From: Erythrocercus mccallii
Lineage: Eukaryota > Chordata > Aves > Passeriformes > Dicruridae
DNA length: 64,000 nucleotides
Assembly: GCA_013397435.1 (NCBI GenBank)
Contig: VZRG01000181.1
Coordinates: 496,001-560,000 of the forward strand
Reading direction: 5' to 3'
This document shows positions 51,401 to 62,636 of this stretch, one piece after another. Positions within the stretch are counted from its first letter, which is position 1; every line of letters starts with the position of its first letter. The notes beneath the pieces are model-generated. The model worked only from the letters and a program-made list of their open reading frames with translations. It was not told the DNA's origin and did not search any database. The position numbers were made by a program, and so were the translations under genes.

Positions 51401-53310
51401 TCTTGAGAGCAGAAGGTAAAGCTTTATGAGGAAGGTCAAATGTTATATCTGAGTTGCAATGTCTTCCTAATTTATAGCTTATGTGACCCCCTGGAACAAA
51501 GCTTCAAGCCAGCTCTAAAACCAGAAAACTCATGGACTGATATAGCTAATTCTTCACTAATAACACATTTTGATAAAAGTCAGCACTAAGAGAGGGTATT
51601 TTCTTCCTTCATTGCTTTTTCTCTGCTAGGAAGTTGGGCCTAGATTTTCTGTTTTGTAGCTGATCTGTAGTAAGAAATTATTTTTATTCCAAGTGGGATA
51701 ACAAAAAAGAATTCTGAAATGAATTTTTCATCAAAAATTAGTGTTAAATCTGGCAGAGTTTTTGTTTTGCTTTTGGTCACGTGTTTTTAAAAGAAAAAAA
51801 TTAGGGCAATGCTAAAAATAATAAGAAACAGTTCTGCTCAAACAATAAGACAGGCTTCACATTTTCAGTAAAATAAGTGATGTAAGTGATGCGGATGAAA
51901 CATCTTTTTGGTGAAAAATAAAATGGCTTGTGGCAATGAGCTGTGCTGTCTCTGATTTTGCACGAACATGAGGGCCTGGAAGTAGGGCAGTGAGAATTAG
52001 TATAGGCATGCATAAGGTCAGCTGAAAATTAGCTCCTTTGCTCTTTTTCCATTGTGAATTCATACAACAGCCCTACTGAAACTCTGGGCTAGCTCGTGTA
52101 ATTGAAATACATTCTAAATTGAAAAAATTTGTTTTAAAAATGTTGAAATTAAACAACTTGATTTCCCTCTGCCTGCCACTGTCTTCTGAACCTGACTAAA
52201 ATTCGATGACTGTTTAGATAGGCTTAGAAACAGGTCTTTAAATTTTAATAATGTGGCTGACATATAATTCTTCACCCCCTTTTTGGCAATAGCAGAATTG
52301 GTGGATCATCATCCAGCTTTCAGTTCTTGTTTTGTGTATTGCATGTGGCCATGGAAGTGGAAAATCTTACACTTAAAGTGCTGATTAGGAGGAGGAAGAA
52401 GAGATTGTGACCTAGTCGATGAGAGGAAAGCCAAATCCAACTTCATCAGCAGATACTTGCTGAGAGAAGTGAGGCCCAAGACTGTGGTATGGAAACAGTA
52501 ATCCAAGACTGGAATTCATTACTCCTTGTACTGTCTTAGTCCTTTGGCACAACCTGTCTCCATTTCATAGCAACATCCCCAGTGCTCTTAGTGCTACAAG
52601 CAGTGAGCAAACCCGAACCTACGCAGAGGAATGGAGAAGGGCAGGTCAAGGCATTGTGAAGTGCAGCAAATACAGCCAGGTAGAACAAAATTATGAGTCA
52701 AGAGTCTGAGTGAAACCAGCCCATCTTGCAGGCAGTTTTAATTCTTCAGACATTCAAGTTTGCTACAGAGGTGCCTTCACTGAGGTTTATGGTCTCCATG
52801 TGCTCCTGGCTTATGTCGCACTTACCCATCGCTAGGCATTTGGCAGTGGAGCAGTTGCACGTTCTCTCCTTTTTATACATTGCACTTTTCTATGTATGGG
52901 GAAGAGTTTTATATAGCCACAAAGAGTTTTATATGCCTTGGTGACATTTAATCTACATACTCTCCTGTACTTCTCCATTTTCTTAATGAACAAGCTGTAG
53001 GCTGCATATTTTGCATACATTAATGCTTTGTCACTTCAAACTCAAGGCAGAAGACTGTTCCAGGCAGAAATACCATCTTGTTCCTGTCACAAGTCTTAAT
53101 ACAGGAGAATATAAAAAAACACGGCATTTGGAACCTTTTAACCAGTTTTAAGCAGCACAGGGTGTTTTCCTGTCTCATCTGTTTATAGTAATGCTTAAGA
53201 TCTTAAACGAGAGCTGTTTCTCCATGTGGGAAGCACAGGGTTCATTAATAATAAAAGACAGCCTTTTCCAAAGCTGTGTACAGTCATGATAGACTGTGGC
53301 CAGGAAATGT
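48422..53310. other. Unique non-coding DNA with minor low-complexity
   Basis: No gene recognised. It has a T/G-rich patch at about 49828-49885, a (TTTA)n run at about 50579-50599 and a two-copy 20-base-period repeat at 52902-52934. Open frames such as 48893-49171 and 50943-51221 are unrecognised. Confidence 0.45.
52902..52934. repeat. Two-copy 20-base-period direct repeat
   Basis: AAGAGTTTTATAT occurs identically at 52902-52914 and 52922-52934. It is a simple local duplication. Confidence 0.85.
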
Positions 53311-53409
53311 GCATCCCTCTTACAAGGAACTGCTGCAAAAATCACCAGATATGACCAAGGTTACACAGTGGTTGTGTCAGAAGGGAGATTTAATCTCTGC
53401 TGCCTAAAA
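53311..53409 (-). mobile_element. MIR-like SINE fragment, antisense
   Basis: The plus strand gives the reverse of the MIR core: GACCAAGGTTACACAGTGG near 53353-53371 (compare CCCAAGGTCACACAGCTAG), then TGTCAGAAGGGAGATTTAAT near 53375-53394 (compare the GGATTTGAAC stretch), then CTCTGCTGCC. The sequence before it (CCCTCTTACAAGGAACTGC) fits the ACAGATGAGGAAACTGAGG part loosely. No protein product is expected. Confidence 0.5.
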
Positions 53410-53618
53410 TAAGAATGTACACACATACACAAAATGTAAAAAATTGCTTAACTGAGGCTAACTGAAACAAACGTGTGGTCTACATCTAGGCAGTTGTAAA
53501 TGGTGCACTCCAGAGAAGGGAGATGTGCAAAATGGTTGAACAAAGCCCATGTGACAAAACTATTCCCTCATTTCAGCCACTTGCACCTTTAAGTGGATGC
53601 TGAATGCATGTTTGAAAG

Positions 53619-54143
53619 ATGGCATCTGCAAGACAATATTTTTCTGAAAACAAACAGTCTTGTTGGGGAGCAAAGCTGTTCAGCGTTTTCTATTCCACTC
53701 ATGAAATGGAGGTGAACTTTTCTGGCATTTATAAAAAGAAACAAGCCCAGAGGACACAAGAGAGCAATCATACTTGCACATGTTTGTGCTCACATTCAGG
53801 TGCGATGGGGGATTGTGGTATAAGAAGGCCAGATATCTATCTGGGGAGCACAGACTTCTCAGGACAGGCTGGAGGATCCACAAAAAAAAAGAGCATCACA
53901 GCCCATGGAGATCCCTTGGCTTTCCCCCACTTCTTAGCAGCCCCACTTCTGCTTCATAGCATGAGGTACAATCCCTCCGTGTACTTGTGTACATGTTTTC
54001 AGTGTGGCATTAAGGAACAAGGCTCTCTATGTACAGAGGTAGGATTTGTTGAGGGAGTATCCCATGCTGCCTCAAAAAGGGCACTGACTTACAAGTTCAC
54101 CATCACACATCCCCACAGAGACCCTGAAATGTCAGCTCTTTAG
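53619..54143 (+). other. Longest ATG-started open frame (174 codons), status unknown
   Basis: It opens with ATG in a good Kozak context (A at -3, G at +4). The predicted peptide is cysteine-rich in two patches (CTCLC near residues 53-57 and CTCFQC near residues 124-129) and has two three-lysine runs; the second comes from an A9 tract near 53881. I recognise no domain, signal peptide or membrane segment. No splice signals or polyadenylation signal stand out. Most likely a chance frame; an exon of a rapidly evolving or lineage-specific gene cannot be excluded. Confidence 0.12.
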
Positions 54144-54194
54144 AGATACAGTAGATCTAAAATATTTGTTTTAGAGGGAAGGTGAAAGCCTTTT

Positions 54195-54255
54195 GGGGGG
54201 ATTGATTTAGGGATTTGGTTTGGGGTTTGTTGCAGTTCTTTGAGGGGGAGAGGGG
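54195..54255 (+). repeat. G/T-rich stretch with six G-runs
   Basis: Runs of G6, G3, G2, G4, G5 and G4 lie at about 54195, 54210, 54217, 54222, 54244 and 54252. They are separated by T-rich loops, some longer than the seven bases of the classical G-quadruplex rule. It is one of the most G-rich single-strand stretches in the window. Confidence 0.6.
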
Positions 54256-55252
54256 TTCATTTGTTTTGTCCAGAGAAATGGGCAACAAAAATCCAGAACT
54301 GTGTGTTCATAGCAGTGCTGCATGTCTGTAGCATTGCCACCTTTTCTGTGGAGATTGCAGTGTTTGGAAGCATTCCCTTGCAGCAACTCACTAATAACTA
54401 TTAGCTAGAGATCATGGGGGCTCTGTGGCAGTAGAGGAAGTATTCACTTTCTTATGTAGTAGTTAGCTAAAACCTGACCTTTTGATCTTAGTTTGACCAA
54501 AAAAGATAAAATCAATCATAAAATGAATATATATTCCCAAATCAAAGTGTGTTTCCTAATTGACAACTTTTACTGCACTGCAGTAACAGCTTTCAACACG
54601 CTTCATGCAATTCTGACATGTTGCAATTTGGTCTGTGGCGTTCTAATGATTGTACGTGAAGTAACACTGATTTTAGGCTTATTTTTCTCCTTTGCTGGTT
54701 TTCTTAGTCACCTGCTATGGCGTCTGAATCTACACACATAAAATAAGGTGGTTTTCAATCACGCCACAGCCATGGCACTGTCACTGCCTCTGAGCTTCCG
54801 TCCTTTGATGTTAAGAGAGCCTGCAGAGCCCAGGCTCCTGGCTTAAGCATCAGAAGGAAGCTGCTTAATGCAGGCTATTGGAATCGCCTTTTGCTGCCCC
54901 TTGTCATCTCTTGTAAGGCTTTCTTAAAGTCACATGTTCGCTTAACAATGACATTTTTGGAGGACTCTTTAGCAAGGACCCAGTGGAATTCAGATTGGGA
55001 ATGCCTCTGAATACCTTAAATATATTGTAGTTTTATGTAGATATAGAGGGCAGTTGTAGTGGTAGTTTGGGTATGTCTGTCTCACTGATTGTCTGCTCTG
55101 TGAAGCCGTTTGCACAGCACCGGGTCAGAACAAGAAATATGACAGTGGGTGTTATGAAAACATCGGGAGCTCTCATTAGGGTTGGCTGACCTTTCCATCT
55201 GAGCTGTGGGTCTGCAGCAGGTTCCATTAGAAGCAAATGTCCAAGGAACTGT

Positions 55253-55278
55253 TTAAAATAAGTGGTCACTTATTTTAA
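55253..55278. repeat. Near-perfect palindrome, 12-base arms, 2-base spacer
   Basis: TTAAAATAAGTG at 55253-55264 is followed by GT and then its exact complement at 55267-55278. The arms stop abruptly on both sides. Confidence 0.9.
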
Positions 55279-55877
55279 GTGACAGCAGTATCAGCAGCAG
55301 TATCCCTCTGCTTCATACAGAGTCTCACACAGACACTTCTCAGTCCATAGAAAAGTAATTTTTCAGGATCACTGAAATACCAATAATAGCACAAGGAAGA
55401 ACAATTTTCACTATGGTGAAAAATCCACATGCTTTACCTAGCATTAATTTAACCAAAAAATTAGACATACCAAGTTGATAATTTGACCTTGATTTCTGAA
55501 AATTTTAGCATGACCTTAAGGAAAGCTTGGGCCAGACAAGATAGACCAGACAATCAAGTTTATCTAAACTGAGCTTTTGAGTTACATTTATTTGTACTGT
55601 GCTTGTTGAAGAGCTGAATTTTTACTGCCATTCCCTGGAACAGGTTGTTATTCTTGGCATCAATATCTGTGTTATCATCAATGCCGGATCACTTTGCCTA
55701 TGTGTAGCAGCCCCATTCCTCTTCTCCTGGTCTACCACAAACACTGCTCTACTCAGAGATGCTGGGGAGGGCAGGACTTGGTGCCCAGTTGTAACAGCAG
55801 AGACTCCCCCTCAAGGAGCTTCTGATTAAGATCACAAGGCAAAGTGCTGTTTAATTTAAGGAAAGATAATACCCAGA

Positions 55878-55899
55878 GGTGATATATAAGGTGATATAA
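55878..55899. repeat. Two-copy 12-base repeat
   Basis: GGTGATATATAA at 55878-55889 is followed directly by GGTGATATAA at 55890-55899, the second copy being one TA unit shorter. Confidence 0.75.
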
Positions 55900-56099
55900 G
55901 TCACGGCTTAATTGAAATCAAAGAGCACGCAAAAAGGAGAGGGGGACAACAGACAAAAGGTTAAGCAGAACACCTTGTAGTAAATGTTCAGCTGACGATT
56001 AGCTGTTGATTGTGGAGCATAAGCCAAAAATCAAGTTTTATTGTGTGCCCTACAGTGATTTCTATGTTCAAAATGAAATCACAAAACCAGGCACTTGTT

Positions 56100-56330
56100 T
56101 ATCTCCTTAAGTTATTGCAGCATGTGTGACAAGAAAATAGAAAAGTCATAAAATATTATTAGTGCTTTCTTTTTATTGATTACTGTGTTTTTTAGCTGCA
56201 GGAAATACTGGAGAAAATTTATGGCTCCAACCTTTAGTTTAAAAATTAGCGTAATTGTTAAGCTGTGGAATTATGAACAGCTACTTGTTGAACAGTAAAA
56301 AAAGACAACCTTTACAAAAAATACCCAATA
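56100..56330. promoter_or_regulatory. A+T-rich block, possible conserved non-coding element
   Basis: It contains ATTGATTACTGTG, TTAGCGTAATTG and several ATTA/TAAT cores with no recognisable repeat. The evidence is composition and motif content only. Confidence 0.15.
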
Positions 56331-59300
56331 TTCTGCCTGCATCAAGAAACTTTCACACAATAATGAGCTGATCAGCAAGAGTAATAATCTGCTTTAAAAA
56401 GGGAATGTAGATGACAGTAAATAAGAATTGTTGAAACAGGCAGTGCAAGGCACATAATGAGGGTGTTTCAAAGAGATTTTCAGTAAATACAGGGTTGGGG
56501 TTTTTTTGTAAAGGATGTTTACAAGTTCCTCTCGCTTTTTACTCCTGAGTCTATTGCAGTAATTCCCCTGGCTTAGATGGCACAGTAATCAAGTCAAACC
56601 TGATGAGAGTTAGATTTTTATTTTAAATCACACCCACTTCATTCTCCTAGTCCACTTTCACTCAAAAATATTTCCTCCACAGAATGCTGTGCACTTCTTT
56701 CAGAAAAGTTAAATAGTGGGGACAGTGGCTTTTCAATTAAGCTATTGGTTTATATCAGCCTTTGTGGCTGATACTTCGTCTGTCCATAAATTTTTAAGCT
56801 GCCATTACAGTGCTGTTTTATCTTTCGGGGAGTGATGCCTCACTTTGCCCCATCCAAAGTATCCCTTTGCAGGAGTTCCATCTATCCAGATTCAGAAGAA
56901 ACTATTTAAAAGAAAATATTTTTAAAGGTTCTTTCTTGTTTATTGTAAGATATTTCTGTTCCTAAGGCATCTTTCATCTGATGATTAACATCAAAGCATT
57001 TTGTAAGCCTTGATTCTTTAGCTTTCTCAGTAGTCTCAAGGTATTTTGAGAAAAAGGTTTTGCGTTGCTCAGTTGAAACTTACTTCTTAACAGCACAGAG
57101 CAAAGTGACACAACAGCTTGGGCCAGAATTAAAAAGACAAGGGATTATTGGCTAAAACTTTGAGAGGAAGCTATTGTGGAGGCTGGAATACATGACTTGA
57201 GTGCTTCACAAACAATTGAGACCTCCCTCTCTTTCACATTCATCTTATTTTGTCCATTAACCTCAGGAGGAAATAAAGAACTGGGCACTGAACAGAGATT
57301 GCAGAAAACATTGTTGAGCTTGAAAATGGAAGTGTAGATGGAGAACAGCAGTGCTGGGTCTAAGGTCAGAGCCAGCTTATGGGAGACCAAGGGCTTGGAA
57401 TGCTCCGTGATGGCCAGCAGATGCGTTGGATGAGCAGCGCCACAGCTGGGATGTGTGGTCCTCGAAAGCCCCCCATGTAGCTGAGAACTGGGAAATCCAG
57501 GAGCACACAGGAGAGCTGCTGAGGATCTGGTAAGGCAAGCCAGCCAGGAAGGGAAAAAGAAAGTGACCATCCTTCCTCAAAAGGGACGTGGTCAAGAAAG
57601 CCATCCAATTCTGGCCATTACCTGTTTCTGCTGGTACAGTAGAGCTGATAAACAGTGATTCAGTGTTAGCTATAGGTCCTCTGAAATGCTTGCACATGCT
57701 CTTTATTTCACACTAAGAAATGGTCAAAAGAATATCAATGGAGCCTTCCACTGTAGAAAAATTGAATGAGTGCCCAGTCTTTGCAAGATGTGACCATGGG
57801 TGTAACAAATACCATCCAGTGAATCGCCTCCTGTTCTTGATTTTCAGATGTGTTTAGCACCTCCATCAGTGATGATGGTTTAAAGAGCTCTATACTCAGG
57901 CATGTGTCTCAGTCTTCAGTAACTAGCTGTTGGTCCTTAAAGATGATGCTGAAATGGAAAAGGATTTGCAGCCTGGGAAAATAATGGTCGAATTTGTTTA
58001 ACATACTTTACAACAATGGTTATGTCACATAATTTTAAGTAAATCTGGTTTGTTGGAGGCTGAGTCTCTGCATTCAGTGCTGTAGAAGCCTGAAGGAATC
58101 ACAAAGAATTTGTCTAATTGGCATCATGGATGAAGGCTGCTGAAACATTAGGAATGACCTGATCTTCTGCACCAGTAATAATCTTATTGCCATAGTTACA
58201 GTTGTCTGACTCTCCTGCTCCCTGCAAATCAACAAATCCCATTAAGAATATTTGCAAAACCTTGAAAGTCTCACCTAGGGTACAAGTAGTTGAACAGCTG
58301 CCTTAAAAGCCAGTTCTAACTCTTAGTCATGCCCAGTTCTGCTTCTGCTGTGGGGGAAGCCCTCATAGTCTGTGAAACCAAAACATCTGTACACTCCTTA
58401 ATCCAGGCACTGGCACCCCAGGGACTCCTTCAGCTTTGTGGATGCTGAGCAGGCTGAGCCCTGAGCCCATGGAGGGCTATGAGGTAAAGTAGAAGTTTCT
58501 CGTGTGCCTTCCTGCCTAGGGAAGGGAATAAGTATAATTCTTGCAAACCTGTTCAGATAAGGAGCCTGGGTTAGGACAGGGGCAGTGAGATAAGAGTGAA
58601 TTGGTGTTGACCTGTCTTGGCAAGGCTGAAATGTCTTTCTTTCCACAGAATGAGAGTGTTGATTCCAGCCACCTGTGAAATTTGAGCCATCTTTCGTTTC
58701 CCATCAGGAAGCTCTGCTGTACCTGAACAAGGCAGGGGTACAACAGCACAGGCTGTGAGTAAGAGCCAGAGAAAGGGCACTTACCACTCTTGACTAAAGA
58801 ACCTCAGCTCTTGTTCTGTGAGTTATAGAATAGGAGGCTCAAAGGAATATGGTTACTAACCCACTATTGCACTTTTAATGCCAAGTCATATGCTAACCCT
58901 TAACATTTGTATACTTTTTTTCCCATCTTCATCTTTCTGTTAATAAGCAACAATAGCTTCTTTTTCCACTTTTTCCATTGTCAGCCCCTCTTGTCTCAAA
59001 CTGCTTGGTAAACAGAGTGGCCTGACTTAGGTGACTCACAGGTATTAAGATGAATTTTCCTTTCCAAAGCACTTTGTCTCAACTTCCCGTCTTGTTAGGA
59101 TCTTTGTGGTGATTTGGGTAGTTTTAGCATACTCTCTAATCTAGTCTGTCTTTTTCCATGGAAAATGTGAGGATGTCATTGTCAGGCATGCACAGCAACT
59201 AGACTACTGGGCATTCTTGCATGTATCTTCTCCTTATTTTGTAAGCTGACTTGATAAATTAAGAATGGATTTCATACAGTCTTCCAAGGCATCACTTAAT

Positions 59301-62300
59301 ACAATTAATGGGATAGGCAAAGGATCTTTTTATCAAGCACACTGTTGTTGTGCTCATCTGCCATCTCCTTTTACAGCCTCATTTAAGGTGAATCTGAAAA
59401 TGCTTTCAAGGTTTCAGGAGAAGCATCCATTTCAGTCTTTTAATTGAGGTCAGGAGAGCAGAAACAGCAAGCAAACTTGAAACTCTGGCAAGGGGAAAAG
59501 ATGTCAATGGGTCTGAGACAAGTCTTGTTGCAAAGGGGCACAGGGTTGGAGAGAGGCAGGGCATGTCTTTCTGACAGTTTGCTGTGACTTTTGTGATGGT
59601 GTCCATGAGCCTCTCCCTCCCTCTCTAGTACAGTTTCCCCTCTGGACCACTGCTATGCAGGGCTCTGAGGGCACAGCAGCTTGCAGAGAGGGAGTTTTTC
59701 AGTATCTCCTGGGAAATGTCATCCATTTAGAAGTCCTCAAGGAGAGAGGCCCTGACACAGACATACCCATGGGGAGCCACATGGTATTCCCAGTTAAGTG
59801 TCAGTGGCACCTGACAGTGTTCAACTTTCCGAAAAAAAAACACAAGTTTTTGTGAAAAATGCTTTTCTACATATTATTTCCAAGCCTTTGCCTACATCTT
59901 TTACACAACTGAACCTTATTATCCAGCAATGTGGAAAGGATAAACTCTGCATCTGCCCAGCATGCTCCACACTAACTGCGTTAAGCTCACCTCCTTGGAC
60001 ATACGGATTAATGTTTTGAACAGTCACCTGTAGCCAGTTTCATAATGACCATTAATAACATCTAAAGGTACACGTGTCTTGAAAAAGGAGGGAAGCAAGC
60101 ACACTCCTTTAGGTGATTGAACAGCTGCATTATATCTGCATTGTCTTGGCAAAGTTACTACTGTCCTGTGAAACCCTGGGTTGGGATTTTTTTGCTTGCT
60201 GTGTGAATTGACAGAAGTTGCATCAGGCATGACTTAGAAGGCATTGGATCAACAAAATACAAGGACTCATACTGTATTATGCCTTTCACAAGTTGTTTGA
60301 ACAATGGGTCAATTCTCAGTTATCAATAGTTTGCAATGAGAGATCAGGCTGTGGTCTTTGATATGGTCTTTTTAAGTTGACCCCTACTGAATGAACTGTG
60401 CATGCACAGGATGTCTGCAATTGCATCTTCGATTTATAACCAAGCTATAGGAAATAAAACCTCCATGCCAAATAAATTATAGAATACTTTATTTTACTTA
60501 ATCTTGCCCAGCAAGCTAAAATAAACATGCATCCTTAGATGTCCCAGTAATTCATGTAACATGATAATTACTCAGTGTGCAACCATTACATTTCCAATAG
60601 TACTCATTACCCCAGCAGCTCTCAAGCATTTCTGCAGCAACACTTGGCTTGTAGCTATAATGATACCATTTTGCAAGTTTCTGAAGGCATTTTTTTGCTC
60701 TGACTGGCATTGATTGCATTTCACTTACCTTTTTGCCCCTGCTATTGTTTATTGGCAAGAATTTATCAATTAGATCAGTCAAAATCCCAACAAAAACTAC
60801 TGTTTCACTCACTAAAAATCAATAAGGAAACTCAATAACTCTTTCCAGAACCCAATAAAGAAGCAGCAAATAAAGTGTTCACAGCAGATATGTGCACAGG
60901 GCTTTGGTGGAGTAGTTTATCTGATGAAAAAATTATAGGTTTTGTTGACTTTAACTACCTACCAAATGCAGCCTTAACTTGCAAACATTTTGTTCCTGCC
61001 TCGCCCTTTTGCTTTTGTTTCAAAATACTGAAATAAAGGTGGTGTTTTCAAAGAGGAAGTATTTTGATAGTTTAGAAAACGTATTTGATCTAAAGGTTAT
61101 GGAAATGTGAAAGTACTACTATTTTTGAAGGTTAAAACTATGCTAAAACCAAGCCACAATATTGTGTGCAGGGACGGGAAGGAAGAACAGGCAATGTTAT
61201 GCTGCTCAGCTGAGACCAAAGCAACCATTCTTTGCTTCCACTTCCTAGTGACTTTGTAATTGTCCTTTTGACCTCAGTGGACATCCATTCTTCATGTTTA
61301 AAATGGGAGTCCACCTGGAGAATATTTTTGGAGATGTGGGCTAAAGCTCATTTGTTCTTTTCACGATGAGGCTAATGTAGTGAAAATGTATTGCTTTCTT
61401 CATAGCAGAAAGCAATAAGGAATTATTTTGTATTGTAGTTTGGGATGAAAAAATCAAGAGAAATATATCTGATGATGAGCTAACTAATTCTAATGCAGAA
61501 GCAGTAGGTGTTTTCAGCAGAATTGCAGCAGGGTCAGTTTTAAAATCCCCTTTAGATATGGGCAATAATTCTTGCTCTTTCATAATACTGTGGCAGCTAG
61601 AGGCTTCCAGCCAAGCCAGGATCTGGTATACTGTGTGATGCTGTAATGCTTGTGCACACAGTGCAAGACATTCCTGTCCCAGAAGATGTCCTAAAATAAG
61701 CAGATAAGAAAAAAATACTAGAAAGGAAATTTTTTTTTATTTTTGCTTGTTCAACTGATAAAGATAGGGGAGAAGTTAAAAGATAGTTCCCGATTACCTG
61801 TGAAGCTGCAAGCACAGCCCTGAGGCAAACACTAGTACCTTCATTTCCAGTAGGATATTTTAATCTTGTATTATCCTTCATATGCACAGGAACCAGAACA
61901 CAGCAGTTGGGAAACATTGTGCTTCTCGTATTTTGAAATGATCCAGAGCAAGCAGCCATTTTTGGCATAACAAAACTGCTTAAGGCTTGTCAACAGTTAG
62001 CATCGTGTTTAGAATTGGAAACATATATTTTTGAAATCTGCCTCACTCTGATCAGATTAGGAAATGGTGTCAAGGCAATTAAAGGAAAATTAAGAAGAAT
62101 GAAACTGCTCTCAGAGTAATGGAAAAATAATTATCACTGTGCCAGCGTGTTGTCCCTGTTGGATGCCAGAGGAGAAACATCTATTTTCAAAGTGCTTTTT
62201 GGGCCTCATCCTGCATCGTGCTCAGCATGCTCAGTTCCCATGCAATGTTGATAGAAACTAGAGGCACCCAGCACCTCAACAGCTGCCCTGAGCATCTTCC

Positions 62301-62591
62301 AGGATCAGCCCACCACGGACAAGAGCAATGTGTGCACTGGCAATGAGAGCAACATAGAGGAGTTGAAAACACAACAAAAGAAAATAAATTGTGTTGGAAA
62401 ATTTCTTAATTAACGATGATGGCTTTTAATCGTGATTTATTAACACAGTTTGCTGCTATGTTTCCAGTGATTGTCGTCTGTTTTGGAAAATTATCTCCTT
62501 GGATCTGCTGACACAGTTGTGTCTGTTTATGGTGAGAGATCTCCACAAAACAGTCCAGCAGCTGGGAGACTTCTGGTATACTGGAAAGTGT
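56331..62591. other. Unique non-coding DNA
   Basis: No gene recognised. Overlapping minus-strand frames at 57145-57697 reflect a locally G+C-richer stretch and share bases in different frames, so they cannot all be real. The minus-strand frame 60552-60812 (86 codons) has a peptide of ordinary composition but no family I know. There is a T9 tract at 61730-61738. Confidence 0.45.
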
Positions 62592-62636
62592 GTTCAGAGG
62601 GCTTTTCTCCAAAATTTGGAGAAAAGCCCTCTGAAC
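62592..62636. repeat. Near-perfect palindrome, 22-base arms, 1-base spacer
   Basis: The left arm at 62592-62613 (starting GTTCAGAGGG) is the exact reverse complement of the right arm at 62615-62636, with a single A between them at 62614. Complementarity ends abruptly on both sides (T opposite T at 62591/62637). The loop is too small for a microRNA precursor. It lies in otherwise ordinary unique DNA. Confidence 0.97.

Noticed and set aside
57145..57697. Three overlapping minus-strand frames as a coding region
   Set aside because: They share bases in different frames, show no domain, and fit a local rise in G+C that lowers stop frequency.
58815..58870. Antisense MIR-like start (ATAGAATAGGAGGCTCAAAGG)
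   Set aside because: Only one short word matches; the expected AAGGTCACACAG part does not follow.
60552..60812. 86-codon minus-strand frame with a protein-like composition
   Set aside because: No recognisable family, motif, splice site or neighbour supports it; length is within chance.
62592..62636. microRNA hairpin or rho-independent terminator
   Set aside because: A one-base loop is too small for a pre-miRNA, and bacterial terminators do not apply to this vertebrate DNA.
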